A DNA stretch of 64,000 bases from Bacteroidota bacterium (GTDB lineage Bacteria > Bacteroidota > Bacteroidia > Flavobacteriales > Weeksellaceae). Both the position numbers and the translations under genes were made by a program. The notes beneath the pieces are model-generated. The model ran no database searches and had not been told where the DNA came from. It saw only the letters and a program-made list of their open reading frames with translations. The stretch is taken from positions 83,153-147,152 of the forward strand of contig JAEXAR010000040.1 of assembly GCA_023394415.1 (NCBI GenBank), given 5' to 3'. Each line of letters starts with the position of its first letter. The stretch's first letter is position 1. Positions 7,785 through 16,000 of the stretch are shown in pieces.

Positions 7785-10700
7785 TTAATTATTAATGAAT
7801 TCCTCTTTGGTTTTAAGCTCAAATGGAATGTTTTCCGACTTGGCATTATCTTCAATTTTCTTCCTGTATTTCGAGTTAAGATTATCCAACTCTTTCAGAG
7901 AATTATCAAATCGTTCTTTGATGTTTTCAAAATTCTGCATCTGTGCATTGGTAGGAGCAGTGAAATTGTTGGCTATTGTAGCATAAAGACTTGCGAGTTT
8001 CTCTCTTAGCTCAGGCTCTGCACTACCTACATAACTATCTCCTGTTGTTACCACCAATGTTGTTTTAAGTTTCTGGTACGCTGATTTTATTTTTGTGAAG
8101 GCTTTATCCTTCTTCTCTAATTCATCCAGTACTTTTAGAGTTTCATCCACTTCATACACTCTGTAAGCCAATAATTCATTCATATCAAACAGTGTTTTGG
8201 TAAGTTCTGCCTGTTTTTTTCTTTCTTCTGGCGTAATAGAGCTTTTCGGATCATTTTTCACCGTGATATTTTTGGTGTAAGTTTCCTTGCCTTTGGTCAT
8301 CACAATTTTGTAGGTTCCTGCACTCACTCTTGGTGAAGTAAACCCTTCGAATGCAATGGTTTTTGCTGCCGCAATTTTAGGATTTTTGGTGTTGTAGTTC
8401 CAATCCACCACATTTATTCCTTTTTGTTTGCCTGCATTAAGAGTGGTGATTTTTTTTCCGTTCATATCCTGTACTTCAATGTCCATCTTGCCAAGGCTGT
8501 GGCGTTTTTTCAGATAATAAACAATTTTTGCATTGGATGAAGGATTAGCTCCTACAAACTCCAATTCCGAAGCAGTACCACCATAGCTAGAATTTTCTTC
8601 TATAACAGCATCAGAGGTTTCAAAGAAATGAACATCTTTAGCAAGAACTTCAGGCGTAACCTGTCTCAACACTGAAATGTCATCTAAAATAATAATACCA
8701 CGTCCGTGTGTTGCCATTACCAAATCATTAGTTTTAGGATGAAGATCGATGTAATGCACAGCGACATTGGGCATATTGTTGGTGAAATGAGACCAGTTTT
8801 TACCGCCGTCAATAGTAATATAAAGGCCTTTTTCGGTTCCTAAAAACAATAAGTTTTCGTTTTTAAAATCTTCTTGAATATTCCTTACAGAACTTTTTAC
8901 ATCAGGTGTAATGATTGACGTCCAGTTTTTACCGTAATCTGTAGTTTTATAAGCGTAAGAATTGTAATCTCCTGTAGTGTGCCCATCAAAAACAGCATAA
9001 GCGGTACCTTCAGAAAATGTACTGGCTTCAATATGGTAAGTCCAGGTGTTTTTTGGCAAATTAGGAATGTTTGAAGTTACGTTTGTCCACGTTTTACCGC
9101 CATCTTTGGTGATTTGTACATTTCCGTCATCAGTTCCTACCCAGATTACTTTTTCATTTTTAGGAGATTCTGCAACGGTAAAAATGGTGCAGTGATTTTC
9201 TGCTCCCGAATTATCTTTAGACAAACCGCCCGAATTTTCCTGATTCATTTTTGTTTTATCATTGGTTGTAAGATCCGGTGAAATCTTAGTCCAAGTTTTT
9301 CCCATATCTTCTGATTTGTGAAGAAACTGGCTTCCAACATAAAAACGGTCAGGCTGATGTTGGCTTGCGAGTATTGGCGTATTCCAGTTGAAACGAAGTT
9401 TTGGATCTCCTTTTACTGCTAAAGGCTGCACTGTTACAATTTCTTTAGTATCTATATTATAACGCCAAATGTTTTCTGCGCCTTGCATTTCGCTATAGAT
9501 AATATTTTTAGTAGGATGCTTTACTACACGGAAACCATCACCATGGCCAACACGATGCCAATCTCTTGCTTCAATACCGCCATCACTTTTCGATGGTCCA
9601 TACCAAGAGCCATTATCTTGTAACCCACCGTAAATATTGTAAGGTTCATTATTATCCAAACTCACATGATAGTATTGAGAAACCGGCAAACTTCTCACAA
9701 TATCCATAGTATTTCCACCATCCCAAGTTCTGTAAACACCACCATCGGTTCCTACATACATTCTGTTGCTGTCTTGGTTATCGAAAGTAACATCGTGTAT
9801 ATCCGCATGCATTGCGCCCAAATTTTTAAAGGTTTTACCACCATCACGACTGATGGAGCCAAAAAGACCACCTTTCACTACGACATCAGGATTTTTAGGA
9901 TCTACCACGATTCTTGAAAAATAGAAAGGACGTACTACCAAACCAAAATCACTGTTGAGGTGTTTCCAAGTGGCACCGGCATCATCGGAGCGGTAAAGTC
10001 CATTTTTTTCCGGTTTTTCAGTTTCGAGTACTGAATAAAGGATGCTAGAATTTGAAGGTGCTACTGCAATTGCAATTCTGCCTAATTTGCCTGTAGGAAA
10101 GCCATTGTGTATTTTGTTCCAGCTTTTTCCTCCATCTACAGATTTGTAAAGAGCTGATTTATCTCCCCCTGAACTGAAAGACCATGCTGTACGTCCGAAT
10201 TCCCAAAAGCTGGCATACATAATATTGGGATTTTTAGGATCCATAATAAGGTCTGCACAACCAGTTTTATTATCTACGCCGAAAACTTTCTGCCAAGTTG
10301 TTCCACCATCATTGGTTTTATAAATTCCTCTTTCATCATTGTCTGACCAAAGGCTTCCTAAAACACCAACCCAAACTTCATCGCTATTTTTAGGGTTAAC
10401 GATGATTGAAGAAATACGGTCGGATTTTTCTAAGCCCATATTTTTCCAAGTCAAACCACCGTCTGTAGATTTGTAGATTCCGTCGCCATAGGAAACACTG
10501 TTTCTAACCCAAGTTTCTCCGGTTCCTACCCAAATGTTGTGATCCGGTTTAGAAGGATCTATCGCAATAGTACCAATCGATTGTATATTATCTTCATCAA
10601 AAATGGGAGAGAAAGAAGCGCCACCATTAGAAGATTTCCAAACACCACCACCTGCAGTTCCTACATACATAACTTTATTGTCTGTAGGATGCATTTCCAA

Positions 10701-10856
10701 ATCTGAAATTCTGCCGCTCATCAAAGCCGGACCAATATGTCTTGCAGATATATCACCAAAAAGTTCTTTGCCTTTAAGTGTAATGCCATTGTTTTCTTGA
10801 GCATTAACGGCACCAAATACCATTAAACCCAGTGTTAAAGTTAATGTCTTTTTCAT
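7785..10856 (-). CDS. Secreted Asp-box (VPS10/sortilin-like) beta-propeller protein
   Basis: 1023 residues from the ATG at 10856, which gives a clean signal peptide (MKKTLTLTLGLMVFGAVNAQ); an upstream in-frame ATG at 10883 would only add nine residues in front of it. About ten Asp-box motifs (S-x-D-G-G-x-T-W: STDGGLTW, TNDGGTTW, SVDGGKSW, TKDGGKTW, TIDGGKNW and others) fill residues 60-730, as in sortilin/VPS10 ten-bladed propellers and sialidase-like folds. A beta-sandwich-like part follows, then a C-terminal helical segment rich in Lys and Glu. There is no T9SS tail, so it is probably periplasmic. Often annotated as glycosyl hydrolase, but I see no catalytic evidence. Confidence 0.85.
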   Translation of the reverse strand: MKKTLTLTLGLMVFGAVNAQENNGITLKGKELFGDISARHIGPALMSGRISDLEMHPTDNKVMYVGTAGGGVWKSSNGGASFSPIFDEDNIQSIGTIAIDPSKPDHNIWVGTGETWVRNSVSYGDGIYKSTDGGLTWKNMGLEKSDRISSIIVNPKNSDEVWVGVLGSLWSDNDERGIYKTNDGGTTWQKVFGVDNKTGCADLIMDPKNPNIMYASFWEFGRTAWSFSSGGDKSALYKSVDGGKSWNKIHNGFPTGKLGRIAIAVAPSNSSILYSVLETEKPEKNGLYRSDDAGATWKHLNSDFGLVVRPFYFSRIVVDPKNPDVVVKGGLFGSISRDGGKTFKNLGAMHADIHDVTFDNQDSNRMYVGTDGGVYRTWDGGNTMDIVRSLPVSQYYHVSLDNNEPYNIYGGLQDNGSWYGPSKSDGGIEARDWHRVGHGDGFRVVKHPTKNIIYSEMQGAENIWRYNIDTKEIVTVQPLAVKGDPKLRFNWNTPILASQHQPDRFYVGSQFLHKSEDMGKTWTKISPDLTTNDKTKMNQENSGGLSKDNSGAENHCTIFTVAESPKNEKVIWVGTDDGNVQITKDGGKTWTNVTSNIPNLPKNTWTYHIEASTFSEGTAYAVFDGHTTGDYNSYAYKTTDYGKNWTSIITPDVKSSVRNIQEDFKNENLLFLGTEKGLYITIDGGKNWSHFTNNMPNVAVHYIDLHPKTNDLVMATHGRGIIILDDISVLRQVTPEVLAKDVHFFETSDAVIEENSSYGGTASELEFVGANPSSNAKIVYYLKKRHSLGKMDIEVQDMNGKKITTLNAGKQKGINVVDWNYNTKNPKIAAAKTIAFEGFTSPRVSAGTYKIVMTKGKETYTKNITVKNDPKSSITPEERKKQAELTKTLFDMNELLAYRVYEVDETLKVLDELEKKDKAFTKIKSAYQKLKTTLVVTTGDSYVGSAEPELREKLASLYATIANNFTAPTNAQMQNFENIKERFDNSLKELDNLNSKYRKKIEDNAKSENIPFELKTKEEFINN

Positions 10857-10872
10857 TGGTAAAAGTTTTATT

Positions 10873-10899
10873 AAAAAAGCCACAGCTATAGCTATGGCT
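10873..10899 (-). terminator. Terminator after the LolA-like gene
   Basis: On the minus strand, an uninterrupted 11-bp self-complementary stem (10878-10899, one G-U pair) is followed by six T. It lies between the stop at 10921 and the next gene start at 10856, so it probably limits read-through into the Asp-box gene. Confidence 0.75.
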
Positions 10900-10920
10900 T
10901 TTATAGGTAAGATATTTTAT

Positions 10921-11655
10921 TTATTGCGCTGGGAAAACAAAAAGTTTGCTATCAACAGTTGGGTTTAGAGTGATTTTTTTAACTTTCATTTCCTGTCCCA
11001 TCATTTGCACAGAGAACGGGAAGAATATGCCTTCAACTTCTTGGTAATCACTCATTTTAGAGATTGACTTTTGCCCTTTCATTGGTCCTGAAGGTATTTC
11101 AGTTTCAGTAACGATTGGCAGATAATTGTCAGTATCAAAATAATAGAAAACTACGGTGTCTTTCATCTGTCCATCAACCTTAATTGGTTTTTTGGTCATT
11201 TTTATTTTATAAGTCTCTGTACCATCCTTAGTTTCTTTACCAAGATATTCAATTTTATAACCTTTAGCTTTATAATCTACAAAAGAATCCGGAAAGTCAT
11301 TGTTAGCTTTCATGTTTTCAGTAGTTTCAGCGTCCGATCTTTCGGGTTTCATTGTCATAAAATTTGTGGTCCACATATCTTTACCATCAAAGGCAAGTTG
11401 TGTAATCTCTTTTCCTTGAAAGTTTAGTTTTACTAAAGTTTTACCATCCTTTAGAGAATATACATCTACAGGAATTTCCATACCCTGTGCATTAGCTGCC
11501 ATTTCCATTTTCATTCCGGAAAGAGTCTTCATTTTCTTCCCAGGATCTATAGTTTCCAGGTATTTATTTACAATTTCATCAGCTGTTTGAGCGTATACAT
11601 AAACAGATGAAGCTGCTATCATCCCAATACTTAAGAAGGTTTTTACAATATTCAT
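10921..11655 (-). CDS. Outer-membrane lipoprotein-sorting protein-like (LolA/LolB fold)
   Basis: 244 residues with a signal peptide ending at about residue 23 (SSVYVYAQ) and no lipobox, so a soluble periplasmic protein. The body has the LolA-like half-barrel pattern: repeated beta hairpins such as FDGKDMWTTNFMTMKPE, YKIEYLGKETKDGTETYKIKM and VVFYYFDTDNYLPIVTETEI. LolA carries lipoproteins across the periplasm, but proteins of this broader clan have diverse hydrophobic ligands, so the exact cargo is unknown. It is followed by a terminator and then the Asp-box gene. Confidence 0.75.
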   Translation of the reverse strand: MNIVKTFLSIGMIAASSVYVYAQTADEIVNKYLETIDPGKKMKTLSGMKMEMAANAQGMEIPVDVYSLKDGKTLVKLNFQGKEITQLAFDGKDMWTTNFMTMKPERSDAETTENMKANNDFPDSFVDYKAKGYKIEYLGKETKDGTETYKIKMTKKPIKVDGQMKDTVVFYYFDTDNYLPIVTETEIPSGPMKGQKSISKMSDYQEVEGIFFPFSVQMMGQEMKVKKITLNPTVDSKLFVFPAQ

Positions 11656-11725
11656 AATTATATTTTTATATTTTATTAATTAGTTTTAAATGTATTAAAA
11701 ATGTTACAATGATTTATTAAATTTA

Positions 11726-14700
11726 TTAAAAACTTGCTTTTACTTGCATCGAACCAATGTGAATGGTTCTTTCTCCAGAGTTACGCCCTTCATAATTCAC
11801 ATTCAACATAATGAATGAATTGAGGTTTTGTTGAAGAAATATATTCCACACTTTATTTTTTCCGGCTTTTAGTCCATCTAACATTTGGTTGCCGACGATG
11901 GAAAAGCTGTTACCTCTAAAATCATTATTAATGAAAGAAAAATTACCACGGATGGAAGTTTTTTGTTTCTCCCATTGCAATCCTCCTGTAAGTTCAAGAG
12001 CTTTCAGTTGTTCGATGCCATCCGTTCTGGTTTTATAGCGTAGGGCAGAGGATATTTCTGCTTGTATGGCTTCTGAAAATTTGTAAGTAATTTTAGGTTT
12101 AGTTTCAAAATTTTCAAGTTGATAATCTCTGGAATTGAAAACTTGGGAGGAACTTTCGATTTTAGCAAAGGTGTTTTCCCAATCGCTGCGAAGATTTTTA
12201 TTGAACCAATAGCCAATATTCATAAAATGCATGTTTCTGAACGTTTTCTCGTTACTAAAATTGGCATTGATGAGGTTTTCTGTAGATGTAAAACGATAAT
12301 TCCCGTTCCAGCCGGATTGTTCGGAAGTGTTGAATTGAGCTGTTGCGAGAAAATTTTGGTTTTTAAGAATTTGATTTTCTTCTCTTTCAAAAGGATTAAG
12401 CACTAAAACACGATTTCCCTTCATAAATGAATTCTGTGAAAGCAAGGAAAGGTTGAAATTCCAGCGTTTTAGAAACTTATTTTCCGAGTTAAAAATAATG
12501 GCGGGATTCACAAATAATGCCAGTTGTAATTTGTTTTTGTTGGAAGGAAGATATCGTACACTATTGGTGTAGATTCTGATGTATTGTGCTAAATCTGCAT
12601 ATTCAGCAATTTCAAACTCGTCGAGTTGTTGTACGTTGTCGCTGTTATAATCGGTCCATTTGTAAACACCTTGTCCATCGGTTACTTTGATATACTGAAA
12701 TTCGCGCTGTGCTTCCTGTCCGTTCCCCAATTCATAAAACGCCTGCAAACGCATTCCGTTTCTGAATAACTGTTGATTGTAAAGGATATTCCCCACCACA
12801 AAATCCTGATTTCCAGAATTGGACAAATCCTGATTTTGATAAAAGAATTTCCGGTAATGAACAAGCGTGCTCAGTTGTGTCTTTTCGGTTTTAATGATTT
12901 GGCTTTCGGTCATTAAACCTAAAATGTGGTTCATGTTATCCAATTGGTTATTTCGGATAGAATCATTATCCCGAAAATAAAGTTTGGTAAACAATTTTGT
13001 ACGAGCAGAATCACCAATTTTTTTCTGTACAAAAACCTCTTTCCAACTAAAACTTGAAACATCATAAAGTTGAGTGTCTTTAAATTTTCTTTCATTGTGC
13101 TCTAAGCTTCCACCAATTCCCCAACTTCCTTTTTTGCCGTTCCATTCATTCAATAAATTTCCGCGAATGAATTTAGTATCTTCAAAATTCCCAGTAGTGT
13201 TCAGGTGTGAAAACTTACCTAAAGTGTTGAACTTTCCTTTCTTAAAGCCAAAATCAAGATCGTTTTTCAAACCTTTATAAGTTTGCTCCTCATTCAGGTA
13301 ATTCATTTTATAATGGAGAAAAGCCAAATTTTCCCATTCATTTAAAATATTGAATATGAATCGGTTTTGGGTACGTTGATTGAATTCTTGCACCAAATTG
13401 AAATCTCTGGCAAATTCTACATCATTAATTCTATCGAGAATATGAAAATTCTTGTTGATATGCTGAAATTCGAAAGTTGGCGTTCCGGTCCAGTTATTTT
13501 TTTTAAAAATTTTAGTCCCAAAGATTCTTCCGGCATATCCTGTGTTATGATTGTTATTAATTGAGGAAAAAAGATTAACGTCGTAATTGCTCAAAGAAAA
13601 ATCTGCACCTATTTTTCCTTCATTCAAAAGATATTCAATATTGCTTGAAATTACCTGTGATTTTTGGGGTGAAGGCAATCTGCGAAGTGCTGAATATTCG
13701 CCTAATCCATTACCGACATATTCAAAAACACGGCCGTTGTTAGTTGTTTGCTTCAGTTTGTAATCGCCTTTTCCTAAGCCAAAATAAGTGAACGAGACCT
13801 GATAAAGTTTCTCATTTTTATCGGTTGAAAATTCATAATAATTTCCCGAAGCATTTTGTACCAGACGGTATAAAATTTTATTAACATCATATTCAGTTTC
13901 CGTACCGGAAGGTGCGAACATTAGATTGGGATTGTTGCCTGCATTAGCGAGAATTTTTTCATCTTCTTTATTTAAATTCAAAGAAATGGGGGCATTTTTA
14001 TTGTCAGTTTCCAAAAACCAGCTTAGTCCGGCTTTCAGACGTTCTCTTTGATGATCAATGCCACCGGTAACTAAAAATCTGGAGTAATTTCTATTAGTAT
14101 AATTGTAAGAAATTGTAATGAAATTCTGTCTGTAAATCGGTCTGAAACTGGTAAAGGTAACTTCTCCTGTGTTGTAATTGATAATATAATCCTGATTTTC
14201 GCCGCGCTTCATTAAAACACCGTCAATAAAAACTTGCTCGGAGCCTGAGATAATAGTGATAAACTGCTCACCATTTTTTCCGTTGAGTCTGTAAGGACCT
14301 TGATTCCCTTCAATTCCCTGAAACCTAATCCTGTGAAATTCACTTCTTGCAACACCTGCAGAAATGTCAACCAAAGTTTTGTTTTCGTTTCCGAAAGCCG
14401 TTTGAAACTGAAGACCCATAGTTCTTCTCTGGAATTTTCCGAAATAATTTTTTTCATGATATAAATCCAAATGTCCGGCTCTAATAATGGCGTTTTTTCG
14501 GATGTTGAGCTGCATATAAATTTTGTCGAATTCTTCCAGAGTTTGCGTATAACCATCAGCTTGTATGGGTAAATTATGATCCGAAATTGAAGCCAAGACA
14601 GAAACATCATTAGAAAGCCTACCGGAAACCTGCAAATCCATAGAGCTTTGTACAGAGGAGCCTTGGTTGTTGCCAAATGTAATCCCACGAATGATAGAGC

Positions 14701-14959
14701 CTTTTGAATTTAAATCTCCTAAAATTTTGTTGCGATCATTTTTCACAAATATTCTTTCATCTACAATCATTTTATTTTGTGTCTTTATAAAATCGGCTGT
14801 ATCTCTCTCAAAAATGTCCTTATTAATTTTGGAAGCTATGATGCTGTCTTTTTTCAGAGAATCTTTGGGAATATTGGGATTTTTCCAATCGAAAATTTGA
14901 GCGTTAATGAAAATTAACCCATTGAAAAACAATAAAATGAAAATATAATTTTTGTTCAA
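11726..14959 (-). CDS. Large predicted outer-membrane protein, unknown function
   Basis: 1077 residues with a signal peptide (MNKNYIFILLFFNGLIFINAQ). The first 300 residues contain strongly conserved-looking sequence (GSIIRGITFGNNQGSS, then VSGRLSNDVSVLASISDHNLP) reminiscent of secretin- or SprA-like outer-membrane proteins of Bacteroidota. The rest is dense in alternating aromatic strands and ends in a typical barrel strand (IHIGSMQVKASF). There is no TonB box or plug and no T9SS tail. I do not recognise a named family; a very large barrel is the most likely structure. It may be co-transcribed with the LolA-like gene 70 nt downstream. Confidence 0.65.
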   Translation of the reverse strand: MNKNYIFILLFFNGLIFINAQIFDWKNPNIPKDSLKKDSIIASKINKDIFERDTADFIKTQNKMIVDERIFVKNDRNKILGDLNSKGSIIRGITFGNNQGSSVQSSMDLQVSGRLSNDVSVLASISDHNLPIQADGYTQTLEEFDKIYMQLNIRKNAIIRAGHLDLYHEKNYFGKFQRRTMGLQFQTAFGNENKTLVDISAGVARSEFHRIRFQGIEGNQGPYRLNGKNGEQFITIISGSEQVFIDGVLMKRGENQDYIINYNTGEVTFTSFRPIYRQNFITISYNYTNRNYSRFLVTGGIDHQRERLKAGLSWFLETDNKNAPISLNLNKEDEKILANAGNNPNLMFAPSGTETEYDVNKILYRLVQNASGNYYEFSTDKNEKLYQVSFTYFGLGKGDYKLKQTTNNGRVFEYVGNGLGEYSALRRLPSPQKSQVISSNIEYLLNEGKIGADFSLSNYDVNLFSSINNNHNTGYAGRIFGTKIFKKNNWTGTPTFEFQHINKNFHILDRINDVEFARDFNLVQEFNQRTQNRFIFNILNEWENLAFLHYKMNYLNEEQTYKGLKNDLDFGFKKGKFNTLGKFSHLNTTGNFEDTKFIRGNLLNEWNGKKGSWGIGGSLEHNERKFKDTQLYDVSSFSWKEVFVQKKIGDSARTKLFTKLYFRDNDSIRNNQLDNMNHILGLMTESQIIKTEKTQLSTLVHYRKFFYQNQDLSNSGNQDFVVGNILYNQQLFRNGMRLQAFYELGNGQEAQREFQYIKVTDGQGVYKWTDYNSDNVQQLDEFEIAEYADLAQYIRIYTNSVRYLPSNKNKLQLALFVNPAIIFNSENKFLKRWNFNLSLLSQNSFMKGNRVLVLNPFEREENQILKNQNFLATAQFNTSEQSGWNGNYRFTSTENLINANFSNEKTFRNMHFMNIGYWFNKNLRSDWENTFAKIESSSQVFNSRDYQLENFETKPKITYKFSEAIQAEISSALRYKTRTDGIEQLKALELTGGLQWEKQKTSIRGNFSFINNDFRGNSFSIVGNQMLDGLKAGKNKVWNIFLQQNLNSFIMLNVNYEGRNSGERTIHIGSMQVKASF

Positions 14960-15095
14960 ATCTTCGTAAATGCGCTGTGTAAAAGTAACGAAAATAATTT
15001 GTGGAAATTGTAAATGCTTTTTAACATAAAATTAATCACTTAAATCAAAAAACTTCTTAACTTTACACCAAGAAAATAATTTTAAATTTTATATT
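14960..15095. promoter_or_regulatory. Divergent promoter region
   Basis: 136 nt of AT-rich DNA between divergent genes. On the plus strand TAACTTTA (15058-15065) differs from TAnnTTTG only at the last base and lies 30 nt before the T9SS gene. A similar TAnnTTTA-type site, reading towards the 1077-residue gene, lies on the minus strand near 14985. Both are weak matches. Confidence 0.35.
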
Positions 15096-15944
15096 ATGAA
15101 AAAACTTTATTCTTTGTTAGCTACAGTTGTTGCTACTATTGCATTTTCTCAAGGGAAAATTGTTATCAATGAAATTTATGGGGCGGGCGGAAATTCTGGA
15201 GCTACCTATACCTGTGATTACGTTGAATTAAAAAACATTGGTGACGCACCTCTAACATTAACTGGAGCTTCTTTGCAGTATGCAGCTTCGGGATCAAGCA
15301 GTACATTTAACAGTTATCAGGCTTTACCTGAAATTACACTTTCTCCCAACCAGACTTATCTAATACAGGAAGCTTGTGGAACAAATGGTGCACCTTTGCC
15401 AGTAACAGCAGATTTTGTTGGAACTACAAATACTTCATTTACAGGAACTGTATATAATACACCATTAAATTTTGCTGCAAGTAATGGTAAGGTTGCATTA
15501 GTTAGCAATTACAGCCAAGTTGTTTCTCCAACAGATGCAAATGTAATTGATTTTGTAGGTTATGGTACAGCGTCACTTTATGAAGGGACAGCCCCAGCTC
15601 CTGCAGCCTCAACCACTAAATCAGTTGAAAGAATATCTGGAGATTCCAACAACAATGGTGCAGATTTTGCGGCAGTGACACCAACACCAACAAATTCTAC
15701 ATTGGCAGTTTCTGACATAACCTCTTCAAAAGTAAAATTCATTAAAAACACTTTAGTTGATAATACTATTGAATTCACTGCAAAAGCTGATGTTAAAATT
15801 TACAATGTAAACGGTCAGTTGGTAAAAGCCGCAGCTGTAAATAGTGGAAGCTCTTTAGACGTTTCTTCTTTTGCAAAAGGTGTTTACGTTGTTGCTGGTG
15901 AAGTAGACGGTAAAGCTGTTTCTCAAAAAATCATCAAAAAATAA
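15096..15944 (+). CDS. T9SS-secreted lamin-tail-domain protein
   Basis: 282 residues. A signal peptide (MKKLYSLLATVVATIAFSQ) is followed by a lamin tail domain from about residue 22 (IVINEIYGAGGNSG, YVELKNIGDAPLTLTG), an Ig-like fold often found in secreted bacterial proteins and nucleases. The C-terminal 70 residues are a type A T9SS sorting domain (VKIYNVNGQLVKAA, FAKGVYVV, ending in SQKIIKK), so the protein should cross the outer membrane through the gliding-associated secretion system and be anchored or released. No catalytic domain is visible, so the role may be structural or adhesive. A bidirectional terminator follows. Confidence 0.88.
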   Translation: MKKLYSLLATVVATIAFSQGKIVINEIYGAGGNSGATYTCDYVELKNIGDAPLTLTGASLQYAASGSSSTFNSYQALPEITLSPNQTYLIQEACGTNGAPLPVTADFVGTTNTSFTGTVYNTPLNFAASNGKVALVSNYSQVVSPTDANVIDFVGYGTASLYEGTAPAPAASTTKSVERISGDSNNNGADFAAVTPTPTNSTLAVSDITSSKVKFIKNTLVDNTIEFTAKADVKIYNVNGQLVKAAAVNSGSSLDVSSFAKGVYVVAGEVDGKAVSQKIIKK

Positions 15945-15963
15945 TTTTACCAAAATTAGTTAT

Positions 15964-15997
15964 AAAAAACTGTCCGAGCGATCTCGGGCAGTTTTTT
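15964..15997. terminator. Bidirectional intrinsic terminator
   Basis: Stem 15964-15978 with 15983-15997 (one G-T pair), loop CGAT, A-run before and T-run after. It serves the convergent T9SS gene and the peptidase-like gene that ends at 16001. Confidence 0.92.
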
Positions 15998-16000
15998 ATT

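Noticed and set aside
14212..14688. 158-codon frame within the 1077-residue gene, same strand, other frame
   Set aside because: The enclosing gene has a continuous frame with a signal peptide and conserved motifs; the inner frame has none.
11726..14959. Assignment of the large protein as SprA
   Set aside because: SprA is more than twice this length, and the shared pattern is limited to one short N-terminal stretch.
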